In this document: piece by piece, positions 17,699 through 27,621 of the stretch | Layout of the letters: each line of letters opens with the position of its first letter | How positions within the stretch are numbered: the first letter of the stretch is position 1 | Origin: Vibrio intestinalis | GTDB lineage: Bacteria; Pseudomonadota; Gammaproteobacteria; Enterobacterales; Vibrionaceae | Length of the DNA stretch: 64,000 bases | Assembly: GCF_025195085.2 (NCBI RefSeq) | Contig: NZ_JANAVY020000008.1 | Location: 79,260-143,259 of the forward strand | Direction: 5' to 3' | Position numbers and translations under genes: made by a program | The notes under the pieces: generated by a model | What the model was told of the DNA's origin: nothing | The model's database searches: none | Seen by the model: the letters and a program-made list of their open reading frames with translations, nothing else

Positions 17699-18895
17699 TT
17701 AAAATAGGTCGGAGGGAACACGCACTACGCCCTCCATCAATATGCGGGCGCTACGGCTCATGGTCACTTTTTCAATTTGCCATTGCTGATCTTGCGAACA
17801 CGACGCTTGTGCGCCAACTTTGAGCGTTCCGGATGGATGACCAAAAGTAACGGTTTCTCGTTCACCACCTCCCGCCACTAAATTGACTAGCGTACCGGGA
17901 ATTGCGGCGGCAGAGGCTATTGCCACAGCAGCCGTCCCCATCATGGCATGATGCAGTTGCCCCATCGAAAGCGCGCGAACCAGTAAGTCCACTTGCTCTC
18001 GTTCAACCTCTTTCCCACTCGAACTTAGATAGCTTTTGGGCGCAGAGACAAAAGCGATTTTCGGTGTGTGCTGACGAGTCTTGGCTTGCTCTAAATCTTC
18101 TATCAAACCCATTTTTAATGCGCCATGTGCTCTTATCATTTCAAAGCGATCTAACGCAGCAGCATCAGAATTAATTTCTGACTGTAGTTCAGTGCCTTGA
18201 TAACCTTGAGCCTGCGCTTCAATAAAGATAGTTGGGATGCCAGCATTGATTAATGTGGCCGGAAACCTTCCTACATCAGGCACATCAAGTTCATCCACTA
18301 GATTGCCTGTCGGGAAAAGGCTGCCTTCAGCTGCTGGGCGGACAAAATCAACTGGTACTTCAGCGGCCGGAAAGGTCACCCCATCTAACTCAAAGTCCCC
18401 CATTTCCTGTACTTCCCCATCGACCATGGGAACGTGCACGACTATGGTCTTTTCAATATTGGCCTGCCAAATACGCACTTGCGCAATTCCGTTTTCTGGC
18501 ACGCGCTTAGGATCAACCAGACCAGCATGCACGGCGAATGGCCCAACCGCAGCGGACAAGTTTCCACAGTTACCGCTCCAATCAACAAATGGCTTATCGA
18601 TGGCGACCTGTCCAAACAGATAGTCCACATCATGATTTGGCTGACTACTCTTCGACACGATTACGGTTTTGCTGGTGCTCGACGTTGCCCCGCCCATCCC
18701 ATCAATCTGTTTCTGATACGCATCAGGGCTGCCAATTATCCGCATCAACAGCTTATCTCGCGCTTCCCCTGCCACTTGGGCTGGTGCTGGCAAATCTTGC
18801 AGCCGGAAAAATACCCCTTTGCTGGTTCCACCACGCATATAGGTAGCAGGAATTCTCAGCTGAGATTGTTGTGACTGCTTAATTAGTTTTTCCAT
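17699..18895 (-). CDS. prpF: 2-methylaconitate cis-trans isomerase
   Basis: A 398-residue PrpF protein. The N-terminal PATYMRGGTSKGVFF and the central GNCGNLSAAVGPFAV segments are characteristic. It isomerises the 2-methylaconitate made by AcnD into the cis form used by aconitase, so AcnD plus PrpF replace PrpD. Ends 67 bases before prpE starts and begins 9 bases after acnD, as expected for one operon. Confidence 0.92.
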   Translation of the reverse strand: MEKLIKQSQQSQLRIPATYMRGGTSKGVFFRLQDLPAPAQVAGEARDKLLMRIIGSPDAYQKQIDGMGGATSSTSKTVIVSKSSQPNHDVDYLFGQVAIDKPFVDWSGNCGNLSAAVGPFAVHAGLVDPKRVPENGIAQVRIWQANIEKTIVVHVPMVDGEVQEMGDFELDGVTFPAAEVPVDFVRPAAEGSLFPTGNLVDELDVPDVGRFPATLINAGIPTIFIEAQAQGYQGTELQSEINSDAAALDRFEMIRAHGALKMGLIEDLEQAKTRQHTPKIAFVSAPKSYLSSSGKEVEREQVDLLVRALSMGQLHHAMMGTAAVAIASAAAIPGTLVNLVAGGGERETVTFGHPSGTLKVGAQASCSQDQQWQIEKVTMSRSARILMEGVVRVPSDLF

Positions 18896-18904
18896 AACAC
18901 CACC

Positions 18905-21496
18905 CTAAGCCGCTAAGAAATCTTGGGCGAAACGCTGTAATACGCCGCCTGCTTGATAAACGCTAACTTCGTCTTCTGTATCTAGACGGCAAGTCACTGG
19001 GACATCGAGCTTTTCGCCATTTGCGCGAGTGATCACCAAAGCCAAATCAGCCTCTGGAGTGATGTGACCCACTACGTCATACAACTCGGTGCCATCTAGC
19101 TGCAAGGTATGACGGTCTGTCCCCGCTTTGAACTGCAATGGTAATACGCCCATTCCAACCAGATTGGTGCGGTGAATACGTTCAAAGCCTTCGGCCACAA
19201 TGGCCTCTACTCCCGCAAGTCGCACCCCTTTTGCCGCCCAATCACGAGACGAACCTTGACCATAATCAGCGCCTGCCACAACGATGAGCGGTTGCTGACG
19301 ATTCATGTAGGTTTCAATCGCCTCCCACATGCGAGTCACTTTCCCTTCTGGCTCTACACGGGCCAACGACCCCTGCACAACTTCCCCTTGTTGCTTGACC
19401 ATTTCATTAAACAATTTTGGATTGGCAAAGGTCGCTCGTTGAGCAGTCAAATGGTCCCCCCTATGGGTGGCATAGGAGTTAAAGTCTTGTTCAGGTAATC
19501 CCATTTTTGCTAAGTACTCACCCGCCGCGCTGCTTGGCAAGATCGCATTAGAAGGTGATAAGTGGTCGGTGGTGATGTTGTCACCCAAAATGGCTAACGG
19601 ACGCATAGCCGATAGGGTTCTTTCTCCTGCGAGTGCTCCCTGCCAATAAGGTGGGCGGCGTATGTAAGTACTCATTTCACGCCAATCGTACAGCGGGCTT
19701 TCACTTCGCTCTGCATCATCCAATTTGAACATCTGAATATAGACTTGCTTAAACTGCTCAGGCTTAACGCTTTGCTCGACCACGGCATCAATTTCTTCAT
19801 CGCTCGGCCACAAATCACTTAGGTAAATGGGCTCTCCTTGAGCATTCATCCCGAGTGCATCACGCTCTATATCAAATCGAATTGTCCCCGCTAGCGCATA
19901 AGCAACCACTAATGGCGGTGAAGCTAAAAACGCTTGCTTAGCATAGGGGTGAATTCGGCCATCAAAGTTTCGGTTACCGGAAAGCACTGCGGTCGAATAC
20001 AAGTCACGGTCAATGATCTGCTGCTGAATGGCTGGGTCTAATGCGCCGCTCATTCCATTACACGTTGTACAGGCATACGCGACGATGCCAAAACCAAGCT
20101 GTTCTAACTCTTTCAACAAGCCAGATTCTTGCAGGTAAAGCTTGGCGACTTTCGATCCCGGTGCAAACGAAGACTTCACCCAAGGTTTACGCACTAAGCC
20201 AAGTTGATTGGCCTTTTTCGCCACTAACCCTGCTGCAACAACATTTCGAGGATTACTGGTGTTAGTGCAGGAGGTAATCGCAGCAATAATCACAGCTCCA
20301 TCTGGCAATTGATCATCGGGTAGATCTTGTTGCCATTCGCCCGCAATACCTCGCTGCGTGAGCTCAGAAGTGGGTAAACGACGATGTGGATTCGATGGCC
20401 CCGCAAGATTCCGTGTTACCGCTGATAAATCAAATTCAAGCACTCGCTCATATTGGGCAGTGTTTAAATCATCCGCCCATAAGCCTACTTGTTTGGCGTA
20501 AGTTTCCACCAACTGCACCTGTTCATCGTCTCTCCCTGTTAACTTCAAATAGTTGAGGGTTTGCTGATCGATGTAAAACATGCCAGCGGTGGCGCCATAT
20601 TCTGGCGTCATATTTGAGATGGTTGCACGGTCACCAATGGTGAGATCACTTGCTCCTTCACCAAAGAATTCTAGATAACAGGAGACGACTTTTTGATTGC
20701 GCAGAAACTCGGTAATCGCCAATACGATATCAGTAGCGGTGATACCCGCTTGGCGCTGACCTGTGAGTTTTACCCCGACAATATCAGGCAGACGCATCAT
20801 TGACGGGCGACCAAGCATCACAGTTTCAGCTTCTAAGCCACCCACACCGATTGCGATAACACCCAGGGCATCAACATGCGGGGTATGACTGTCTGTGCCA
20901 ACACAGGTGTCGGGATACGCTACACCATCTTTGGCTTGTACAACCGGAGACATCTTCTCAAGGTTAATTTGATGCATGATGCCGTTACCCGCCGGAATCA
21001 CACTCACGTTCTCAAATGCGGTTTTACACCACTCGATAAAGTGAAATCTATCCTCATTGCGGCGATCTTCTATAGCGCGATTCTTTTCAAAAGCTTTCGC
21101 ATCACAGCCCCCGTGTTCAACCGCTAGGGAATGGTCGACGATCAGCTGAGTTTCAACCACCGGATTAACTTTGGCGGGATCTCCCCCTTGTTCTGCTATC
21201 GCATCACGTAGGCCAGCTAAGTCAACCAATGCAGTTTGGCCGAGAATGTCATGGCACACCACCCGAGCCGGATACCAAGGAAAATCCAGATCACGCTTGC
21301 GCTCTATAAGCTGCCTCAAACTGGCTTGCAATTTTTCTGGCTCGCAGCGACGAACCAATTGCTCAGCCAATACTCGTGAAGTGTAAGGAAGAGTTTGATA
21401 TGAGTTAGGCGCAATATCCTCAACCGCTTGGCGCACATCGAAATAATCTAAATGAGTGCCCGGCAGCGCTTTTCTGTAAAGAGTGTTCATGCTCAT
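18905..21496 (-). CDS. acnD: Fe/S-dependent 2-methylcitrate dehydratase
   Basis: An 863-residue aconitase-family enzyme. Iron-sulphur ligand motifs are visible as ITSCTNTSNPRN near residue 415 and ACTTCNGMSG near 480. The C-terminal swivel domain holds the GADYGQGSSRDWAAKG motif near 755. It dehydrates 2-methylcitrate to 2-methylaconitate. The start at 21496 has GGAAG seven bases upstream. The prpF neighbour identifies it as AcnD rather than AcnA. Confidence 0.92.
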   Translation of the reverse strand: MSMNTLYRKALPGTHLDYFDVRQAVEDIAPNSYQTLPYTSRVLAEQLVRRCEPEKLQASLRQLIERKRDLDFPWYPARVVCHDILGQTALVDLAGLRDAIAEQGGDPAKVNPVVETQLIVDHSLAVEHGGCDAKAFEKNRAIEDRRNEDRFHFIEWCKTAFENVSVIPAGNGIMHQINLEKMSPVVQAKDGVAYPDTCVGTDSHTPHVDALGVIAIGVGGLEAETVMLGRPSMMRLPDIVGVKLTGQRQAGITATDIVLAITEFLRNQKVVSCYLEFFGEGASDLTIGDRATISNMTPEYGATAGMFYIDQQTLNYLKLTGRDDEQVQLVETYAKQVGLWADDLNTAQYERVLEFDLSAVTRNLAGPSNPHRRLPTSELTQRGIAGEWQQDLPDDQLPDGAVIIAAITSCTNTSNPRNVVAAGLVAKKANQLGLVRKPWVKSSFAPGSKVAKLYLQESGLLKELEQLGFGIVAYACTTCNGMSGALDPAIQQQIIDRDLYSTAVLSGNRNFDGRIHPYAKQAFLASPPLVVAYALAGTIRFDIERDALGMNAQGEPIYLSDLWPSDEEIDAVVEQSVKPEQFKQVYIQMFKLDDAERSESPLYDWREMSTYIRRPPYWQGALAGERTLSAMRPLAILGDNITTDHLSPSNAILPSSAAGEYLAKMGLPEQDFNSYATHRGDHLTAQRATFANPKLFNEMVKQQGEVVQGSLARVEPEGKVTRMWEAIETYMNRQQPLIVVAGADYGQGSSRDWAAKGVRLAGVEAIVAEGFERIHRTNLVGMGVLPLQFKAGTDRHTLQLDGTELYDVVGHITPEADLALVITRANGEKLDVPVTCRLDTEDEVSVYQAGGVLQRFAQDFLAA

Positions 21497-21563
21497 GGCT
21501 TTGCTTCCAATTTGTTATTATCGCCACCGACAAGCGGTGGCTTTCGCCGTTTTGAATCGAGAG

Positions 21564-22694
21564 TTATTGACGTTGCTCGATAGGCAACCACTCTTGATGT
21601 TCTGGGCCGGTGTAATCGGCACTTGGGCGAATAATTCGATTATTCGCTCGTTGCTCATACACGTGAGCAGCCCAGCCAGTTAAACGGCTCATGACAAAAA
21701 TTGGGGTAAATAATGGGGTTGGAATGCCCATAAAGTGATAAGCCGATGCGTGGAAAAAATCCGCATTACAGAACAAGTCTTTCTCACGCTTCATCACCGA
21801 TTCAACCCGCTCAGACACTGCGTATAAATGCGTGTCACCCACCGCTTGAGACAGCGCTTTTGACCAACGTTTGATCAGCGCATTGCGTGGGTCGCTTTCT
21901 CGGTAAATCGCATGACCAAAACCCATGATTTTGTCTTTGTTAGCCAACATTCGCAGAATGTTTTGCTCCGCTTCATCTGGCGTTTGCCAATCTTGAATCA
22001 TTTCCATCGCAGCTTCATTTGCGCCGCCATGTAAAGGACCACGCAAAGTGCCAATGGCAGCGGTAATGCAAGAGTGAATGTCCGATAAAGTCGAGGCACA
22101 GACACGGGCAGCAAAAGTGGAAGCATTAAACTCATGTTCTGCGTAGAGAATCAGTGAACAATGCATGACCTGTTTGTGCAGCTCACTAGGAGATTTATCC
22201 GTGAGTAACTTAAGGAAATAACCACCAATACAATCTTGGCTTTGATCTTCCGTATCCACTCTTACACCGTCATGGCTATAGCGATACCAATAGCAAATAA
22301 TGGCAGGGAAGAGTGCCAACATGCGCTCAGTGGCGACCAGTTGTTGGGAGAACTCGGTTTCTTGTTCTAAATTACCTAATACAGAACAACCTGTGCGCAT
22401 TACATCCATCGGGTGCGCATCAGCAGGAATCAGCTCTAACGCCTGCTTAAGCTGCGAGGGTAAACCTCGAAGGCTAAGCAAATAAGTCTTGTAATTATCA
22501 AGCTCTTGTTGATTAGGAAGATGACCACGCAGCAACAAATGTGCGACCTCTTCAAATTGAGCGTTATTGGCTAAATCAGTAATGTCATAACCTCGATAAG
22601 TTAGACCGGTTCCTGATTTTCCGACAGTGCATAGCGCAGTGCTACCAGCGCTTTGGCCGCGAAGGCCTGCGCCGTCTAGTACTTTAGAAGGCAT
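21564..22694 (-). CDS. prpC: 2-methylcitrate synthase
   Basis: A 376-residue citrate-synthase-family enzyme. Catalytic regions are LHGGANEAAMEMI near residue 222, GFGHAIYRESDPR near 262 and the late DFHASAYHFMGIP near 313. It condenses propionyl-CoA with oxaloacetate. Its length is short compared with TCA citrate synthase (about 430), as usual for PrpC. Located between prpB and acnD. Confidence 0.92.
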   Translation of the reverse strand: MPSKVLDGAGLRGQSAGSTALCTVGKSGTGLTYRGYDITDLANNAQFEEVAHLLLRGHLPNQQELDNYKTYLLSLRGLPSQLKQALELIPADAHPMDVMRTGCSVLGNLEQETEFSQQLVATERMLALFPAIICYWYRYSHDGVRVDTEDQSQDCIGGYFLKLLTDKSPSELHKQVMHCSLILYAEHEFNASTFAARVCASTLSDIHSCITAAIGTLRGPLHGGANEAAMEMIQDWQTPDEAEQNILRMLANKDKIMGFGHAIYRESDPRNALIKRWSKALSQAVGDTHLYAVSERVESVMKREKDLFCNADFFHASAYHFMGIPTPLFTPIFVMSRLTGWAAHVYEQRANNRIIRPSADYTGPEHQEWLPIEQRQ

Positions 22695-22812
22695 GTTGAA
22701 CTCCTTTTCTGTCTGGTGCGGGCTCTCTTTGGAGCATTTCTGTTTAACTCAGTAATCGCACTCAGACGGTTTCACGTTTATTGGATTTGGTGTTAATTAA
22801 TGTCTTACCTAA

Positions 22813-23703
22813 TTATTTTGAAAACAGCTGGTCGAGCTTGTCTTCATATTGGTGGTAATTAAGATGGGCATACAACTCAGCGCGAGTTTGCATGGAGTCA
22901 AGTAACGCCTCTTGATTCCCCTCAGTTAGCAGATGCTGGTAGACCATCTCAGCGGCTTTGTTCATCGCCCTGAAAGCACTCAGTGGGTAAAGAACCATAT
23001 CCACATTCGATTGGGCTAACAGCTCGCAGCCATACAGTGGAGTTTGGCCAAACTCGGTAATGTTGGCCAAAATCGGCACATGCTTACCCGTTGCAGACTG
23101 CAAAGCATTAGAGAACTGAGTGTATTGGTCTAGTTGATTCATCGCCTCAGGGAAAATCATATCCGCGCCCGCTTCAACACAAGCAATAGCACGCTCGATG
23201 GCACTATCCATCCCCTCTACTGCTAGGGCATCTGTGCGAGCCATGATCACAAAGTCATGATCCACTCTGGCATCGACCGCAGCTTTTACTCGGTCTGCCA
23301 TTTCTTGTTGGCTAACAATGGCTTTGTTGGGCCTATGACCACAGCGCTTCTGTGCCACTTGGTCTTCAATATGCACAGCACCTGCACCCGCTTTTTCTAT
23401 CGATTTAATGGTGCGAGCAATATTAAATGCGCCGCCAAAACCCGTATCAATATCCACCAATAACGGTAGATCGCAGGCATTATTGATTCGGTCGACATCC
23501 GCGAGCACATCATTAAGGGTGGTAATGCCTAGGTCGGGTAACCCATATGACGCATTAGCAATACCGCCACCTGATAGATAAATCGCTTGATGGCCAACGT
23601 TTTTTGCCATCATGGCGCAGTACGGGTTCACCGTACCGACAATTTGTAATGGTTGATTGGTTTCTACTGCGAGTCGAAACTTCGCCCCCGGAGACTGACT
23701 CAT
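22813..23703 (-). CDS. prpB: 2-methylisocitrate lyase
   Basis: A 296-residue enzyme of the isocitrate-lyase/PEP-mutase superfamily. The metal-site segment [11 protein letters not shown] and the catalytic KRCGH motif are intact. It cleaves 2-methylisocitrate to pyruvate and succinate, completing the cycle. The start at 23703 has AAGGA seven bases upstream; a longer form from 23730 lacks a ribosome site. It starts 10 bases after the regulator gene ends. Confidence 0.93.
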   Translation of the reverse strand: MSQSPGAKFRLAVETNQPLQIVGTVNPYCAMMAKNVGHQAIYLSGGGIANASYGLPDLGITTLNDVLADVDRINNACDLPLLVDIDTGFGGAFNIARTIKSIEKAGAGAVHIEDQVAQKRCGHRPNKAIVSQQEMADRVKAAVDARVDHDFVIMARTDALAVEGMDSAIERAIACVEAGADMIFPEAMNQLDQYTQFSNALQSATGKHVPILANITEFGQTPLYGCELLAQSNVDMVLYPLSAFRAMNKAAEMVYQHLLTEGNQEALLDSMQTRAELYAHLNYHQYEDKLDQLFSK

Positions 23704-23713
23704 GGCTACTTCC

Positions 23714-24421
23714 TTATATTTGTTGTTCAATCAGCTTACGACTGCCTGAGATGTGGCGTCGCATTAGCATTTCAGCGAGTTCTTCATCACGATTACGAAT
23801 CGCTTGAAGAATAAATTGATGTTCCGCCAGCGCCTCTTTCGGGCGAGATTGTGCACGCGGCGATTGGTAACGATACATACGCAGCAAGTGATACAGCTCA
23901 TCGCACAATAAGCCGATAAGCTTTTGATTACGGCTGGCTTTGATGATGCGGTAATGAAAGTCAAAGTCTCCTTGCTGCTGAAAGTAAGAAGCACCTTCGA
24001 CTTGTTCGATATGATTGGAATGCTGGGTAAGCAATAGTTCTAACGCTAGAATTTCATCTTGCTGTATATGCCTTGCAGCTAGGCGTGCGGCCATCCCTTC
24101 GAGCGCTTCACGCACAGCATATAACTCGACCAGTTTTTCTGGGGTTAAGGTAATGACACGAGCCCCTACATGGGCGATACGCTCAATTAAACCCAACCCT
24201 TCAAGACGCATGATCGCCTCACGCAATGGCCCACGACTGACTTGGTAATGTTTAGCCAACTCAGGCTCAGAGATCTTACAGCCTTGCGCTAAATCACCAT
24301 TCACGATCGCTTCGATTAAGCTTTCAGTCAACGTCACCGACTTGGTATTTTCTTTGTCGCCATTACCCTTGGAATCAAGGTTTTTTAAATCACTAGGCTT
24401 TAAATTGAGTTCACTGTTCAT
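23714..24421 (-). CDS. GntR-family (FCD) regulator of the methylcitrate operon
   Basis: A 235-residue regulator. Residues 27-95 form a winged helix with the [23 protein letters not shown] recognition region (shown in part), followed by the all-helical FCD effector domain with metal-binding His/Asp positions. It is the first gene of the prp operon, so it is autoregulated. Two matching TGTC-AACA/TGTCGACA sites lie 50-126 bases upstream. FCD regulators of this position respond to a pathway metabolite such as methylcitrate. Replaces the sigma-54 PrpR of enterobacteria. Confidence 0.85.
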   Translation of the reverse strand: MNSELNLKPSDLKNLDSKGNGDKENTKSVTLTESLIEAIVNGDLAQGCKISEPELAKHYQVSRGPLREAIMRLEGLGLIERIAHVGARVITLTPEKLVELYAVREALEGMAARLAARHIQQDEILALELLLTQHSNHIEQVEGASYFQQQGDFDFHYRIIKASRNQKLIGLLCDELYHLLRMYRYQSPRAQSRPKEALAEHQFILQAIRNRDEELAEMLMRRHISGSRKLIEQQI

Positions 24422-24470
24422 CTTGTCTATTTTGCCTCTAAGACCACTCAGCCTGATGATTTCCAGAACA

Positions 24471-24485
24471 AAGTGTCAACAATTT
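24471..24485. promoter_or_regulatory. GntR operator-like site, proximal
   Basis: AAGTGTCAACAATTT is an imperfect palindrome that shares its core and flank with the perfect site 62 bp away. It lies 50 bases upstream of the regulator start. Confidence 0.55.
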
Positions 24486-24531
24486 CTTAACTTGATTACA
24501 AAATAGGCGATTAATGAGCGACCTTTCAAGC

Positions 24532-24547
24532 AAATTGTCGACAATTT
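24532..24547. promoter_or_regulatory. GntR operator-like site, distal (perfect palindrome)
   Basis: AAATTGTCGACAATTT is a perfect 16-bp palindrome. TTGTCGACAA-type cores are typical FadR/FCD-subfamily GntR operators. The centre-to-centre distance of 62 bp to the proximal site is about six helical turns, compatible with cooperative binding or looping. Confidence 0.65.
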
Positions 24548-24800
24548 AGACTAAGGTATAAGGGGCTAGAAATGAGAAAGTAGGGAAAATAGAAGGAAAA
24601 AGCGAAAAGATATTAGAGCCTGATGACAAGAATTAAAGAAAACCGGAGTAGTAAAGGCCACCTTGTCAATAACTTGGCCGGACAGCTCTACTTGATCTTG
24701 ATATCATGCGTTTTGGTGTATTGGCCTTTAAAACAACCTTACTTACGGCTTGCACTCAATTCGAGTAAAACAGAGATTATCAGTGAATTGGGGAAACCGC

Positions 24801-25328
24801 TTAAATATCGCTATAGCTGATTCTGGTCTGCTCAAATTCGCCGACAACAGGAAAGTATTTTAGGCTAGGCACAGAGTCACCCTCACCATATCCTCTCACA
24901 TAGTGGTAGTAGCAATGGTCGTCATTTTTACCCCAAGCGATGATTTCAGAGCCATCCTTCAACCCAATGTCTGAACCCAAACTAGTGTTAACAAGATTGT
25001 TCCATAGGTCTTTACAGTCTGCCGCATAAAATTGGTCGAAATCTTGAGTTCGTTGCCGCCCCGTGATTGGGTAACCGAGCGTAGAAGGATAAATTACATC
25101 ATCATATTCGATACCATCCACCATAGACTCGCCGCTAACTAACCATTTTGAATGGTATAAGGTTACTGAATCTTGAAAGCTAGAAAACACCGCATCAGCA
25201 CTCGCTTCATTGGCTTCATCTTGTAAGTTAAGAAACTGTGGTAGTGCGGTAATGGCGAGCACACCGAGTATCGCAATGACCACTACTAATTCAATAAGGG
25301 AAAATCCAAAGTGTTTGTTTTTTTTCAT
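24801..25328 (-). CDS. Orphan type IV pilin-like protein
   Basis: A 175-residue prepilin. The leader MKKNKHFG is followed by FSLIEL, so prepilin peptidase would cut after Gly8 and expose Phe at position 1 and Glu at position 5. A 20-residue hydrophobic helix follows, then a soluble domain with two cysteines near residues 105 and 140 that could form a disulphide loop. It resembles MSHA-type or type II secretion pseudopilins. No assembly genes lie nearby, so it would need a chromosomal pilus or secretion machine. The start at 25328 was chosen for the leader; the ribosome site is poor. Confidence 0.75.
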   Translation of the reverse strand: MKKNKHFGFSLIELVVVIAILGVLAITALPQFLNLQDEANEASADAVFSSFQDSVTLYHSKWLVSGESMVDGIEYDDVIYPSTLGYPITGRQRTQDFDQFYAADCKDLWNNLVNTSLGSDIGLKDGSEIIAWGKNDDHCYYHYVRGYGEGDSVPSLKYFPVVGEFEQTRISYSDI

Positions 25329-25586
25329 AAAGAACACCACGGCAAGAGCGGCTATCAGCAGATCAATTCTTAATAGCCAAACATATAATACAACATACTA
25401 CATTTTCTCTATCGCAGTTTTCTTGGCATATTCCACAAAACGCAGACAATACATCACTCGGTGCTGTTGAACTCACTAGGAGAACATAACCCAAGCCATT
25501 TTTGCTCAATAGGTAGTGCGCTAGAGCGGAAAATAAAGCGTGAGTAAGAATAGTTCGACACAAAACTCTGAAGGTTCACTACCCAG

Positions 25587-25610
25587 CAAAAAGGCGCATT
25601 ACGCGCCTTT
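25587..25610 (-). terminator. Terminator of the catalase gene
   Basis: On the minus strand AAGGCGC and GCGCCTT flank a 5-base loop, followed by T5, 16 bases after the catalase stop. Confidence 0.85.
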
Positions 25611-25625
25611 ATCGTTTATCGAACG

Positions 25626-27059
25626 TTATTTTAAGCCCAGTGCTTTTTCTAAGCCGAAGCCATACGCTTCATCAGCTTGGTATGCGTGCTCAATGTGTTT
25701 CTGTTGAATGAATTCAGGAACACCCGCAATAGAACGCGCCGTATTGTCGAATAACTGCTGGCGCTGCTCAGCATTCATTAAACGGAACAAATCACCCGCT
25801 TGGCTAAAGTAGTCTTCATCAACACGGTGATCGTAATGATCAGCATCACCCGAGATACGAAGTGGCGGCTCAGAATAATCTGGTTGCTCAGCCCACTCTT
25901 GCTTGTGGTTTGGCTCATAGCCAATGGTTGAACCATAGTTACCATCCACTCGCATAGCACCATCGCGGTGATAACTGTGTACAGGGCAACGAGGCGCATT
26001 AACCGGAATTTGGTGATGGTTCACACCCAAGCGGTAGCGCTGTGCATCGCCATAAGCAAACAGGCGGCCCTGCAACATTTTATCTGGAGAGAAGCTAATT
26101 CCTGGAACGACCGCAGCGGGGTTAAACGCAGATTGCTCAACTTCAGCATGGAAGTTTTCTGGGTTACGATTTAACTCAAACTCGCCAACAGGAATTAATG
26201 GGTAATCTTTTTGCGACCATACTTTGGTTAGATCGAACGGGTTGAAGTTAACTTCATCCGCTTCTAACTCAGGCATGATCTGTACATACATCTTCCATTT
26301 AGGGAAATCCTGACGCTCAATCGCTTCATACAAGTCACGTTGATGGCTTTCGCGATCTTTACCAATCATTTGCTCTGCTTCTTGGTCAGACAGGTTTTTA
26401 ATGCCTTGCTGAGTTTTGAAATGGAACTTAACCCAAAAACGTTCGTTTTCTGCATTGATGAAACTAAAGGTATGGCTACCAAAACCATGCATGTGACGGT
26501 ATGAAGCAGGAATACCACGATCACTCATTACGATCGTCACTTGGTGGAAGGCTTCAGGCAACGATGTCCAGAAATCCCAGTTGTTGGTCGCGCTGCGCAT
26601 GTTAGTGCGCGGGTCACGTTTTACCGCGTGGTTAAGATCTGGGAATTTTAGGGGGTCACGTAAAAAGAATACTGGCGTGTTATTGCCCACCAAATCCCAG
26701 TTGCCTTCTTCAGTGTAGAATTTCAACGCAAAGCCGCGAATATCGCGTTCTGCATCGGCTGCACCTCGCTCACCCGCAACCGTAGTGAAACGTGCGAACA
26801 AGTCAGTTTTCTTATCAATTTCAGAGAAGATTTTAGCGCGAGTATATTGGCTAATATCATGAGTTACCGTGAAAGTGCCGTAAGCACCAGACCCTTTGGC
26901 GTGCATACGACGCTCAGGAATCACTTCACGATCAAAGTGAGCTAGTTTTTCAAGAAACCAAACATCTTGCAGCAATTGCGGGCCTCTTGGCCCTGCGGTC
27001 ATTACATTTTGGTTATGCGCGACGGGACAACCCGCAGCAGTAGTGAGCTTCTTACTCAT
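25626..27059 (-). CDS. katA: Monofunctional haem catalase (small subunit, clade 3)
   Basis: A 477-residue catalase. The distal His53 lies in [12 protein letters not shown], the [10 protein letters not shown] segment follows, and the proximal haem tyrosine is near residue 336 in [12 protein letters not shown]. Converts hydrogen peroxide to water and oxygen in the cytoplasm. Length is typical of clade-3 catalases. The start has GGAAGGAAAT upstream. Monocistronic with its own terminator; the upstream 560 bases hold its promoter and a gene remnant but no clear OxyR site that I can define. Confidence 0.93.
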   Translation of the reverse strand: MSKKLTTAAGCPVAHNQNVMTAGPRGPQLLQDVWFLEKLAHFDREVIPERRMHAKGSGAYGTFTVTHDISQYTRAKIFSEIDKKTDLFARFTTVAGERGAADAERDIRGFALKFYTEEGNWDLVGNNTPVFFLRDPLKFPDLNHAVKRDPRTNMRSATNNWDFWTSLPEAFHQVTIVMSDRGIPASYRHMHGFGSHTFSFINAENERFWVKFHFKTQQGIKNLSDQEAEQMIGKDRESHQRDLYEAIERQDFPKWKMYVQIMPELEADEVNFNPFDLTKVWSQKDYPLIPVGEFELNRNPENFHAEVEQSAFNPAAVVPGISFSPDKMLQGRLFAYGDAQRYRLGVNHHQIPVNAPRCPVHSYHRDGAMRVDGNYGSTIGYEPNHKQEWAEQPDYSEPPLRISGDADHYDHRVDEDYFSQAGDLFRLMNAEQRQQLFDNTARSIAGVPEFIQQKHIEHAYQADEAYGFGLEKALGLK

Positions 27060-27288
27060 AACGATTTCCTTCCAGAGTTTTTTATTGCTTTATAAGCGGC
27101 ACATGCCTTGTTTATATCTGGAAGATTAGACCTAAGTTCGAACTTTATAAAACTAGATATTCTTATTAATTCAATAGGTATTAGCTATGGTTTAAATTAA
27201 CTTAGAATCAATGAATTACAATGTGTCGAACCTATTCACCTGCTCACTAACATGACTACTAACCCATTCAACAAATCAGTAATGAAAG

Positions 27289-27468
27289 CTAGCGTTCACC
27301 ATGGGTTATTTCCCCAATTTCTTTCGACAATTCATTCATTAACTCTGTGATTTTCACAAGCTTTTCTTCACTTATTCTTTCAAGCAGTTTTCCTGCTACC
27401 ATCGCATGATGAGGGCGAATTTTGACCTTCAAACATTCAGCCACTGATTCGTCGCCATTACCCAACCA
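27289..27468 (-). pseudogene. Possible 3' remnant of an unidentified gene
   Basis: A 59-codon open frame with protein-like composition, reading VKIRPHHAMVAGKLLERISE in its centre and ending TAG at 27289. It has no ATG and no ribosome site; a GTG at 27442-27444 is the only possible start and would give 51 residues. An amphipathic helical C-terminus is visible. It could be the tail of a decayed gene or a very small protein. The rest of the 562-base gap between the catalase and the permease is AT-rich and shows nothing else. Confidence 0.35.
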
Positions 27469-27621
27469 TCAGGAAAACTGATGAATAAACCACCAAATTA
27501 GAAAATTTCATAAATTTAGCTAAAACCTATGCACTCTAACTGAATTTTTTTGCTAGTCTTGGCAACCTAATTTTACAGATTAATCTGAAATTATTTTCGC
27601 TAAGGGTATTTTCTTTTGAAT

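Larger units (their letters stand above)
24422..24800. other. Intergenic region upstream of the prp operon
   Basis: 379 bases without a supported gene. The left part holds the promoter and two operator-like sites of the GntR regulator. The rest is A/T- and A-G-rich. An open frame at 24623-24820 with one hydrophobic segment overlaps the pseudopilin end and lacks a convincing ribosome site, so it is not annotated. Confidence 0.6.

Noticed and set aside
18237..18874. Several plus-strand frames opposite prpF
   Set aside because: Shadow frames. The minus strand encodes a full PrpF with family motifs.
24623..24820. 65-residue plus-strand frame with one hydrophobic segment
   Set aside because: No convincing ribosome site and its end overlaps the pseudopilin coding region. 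Kept only as a note.
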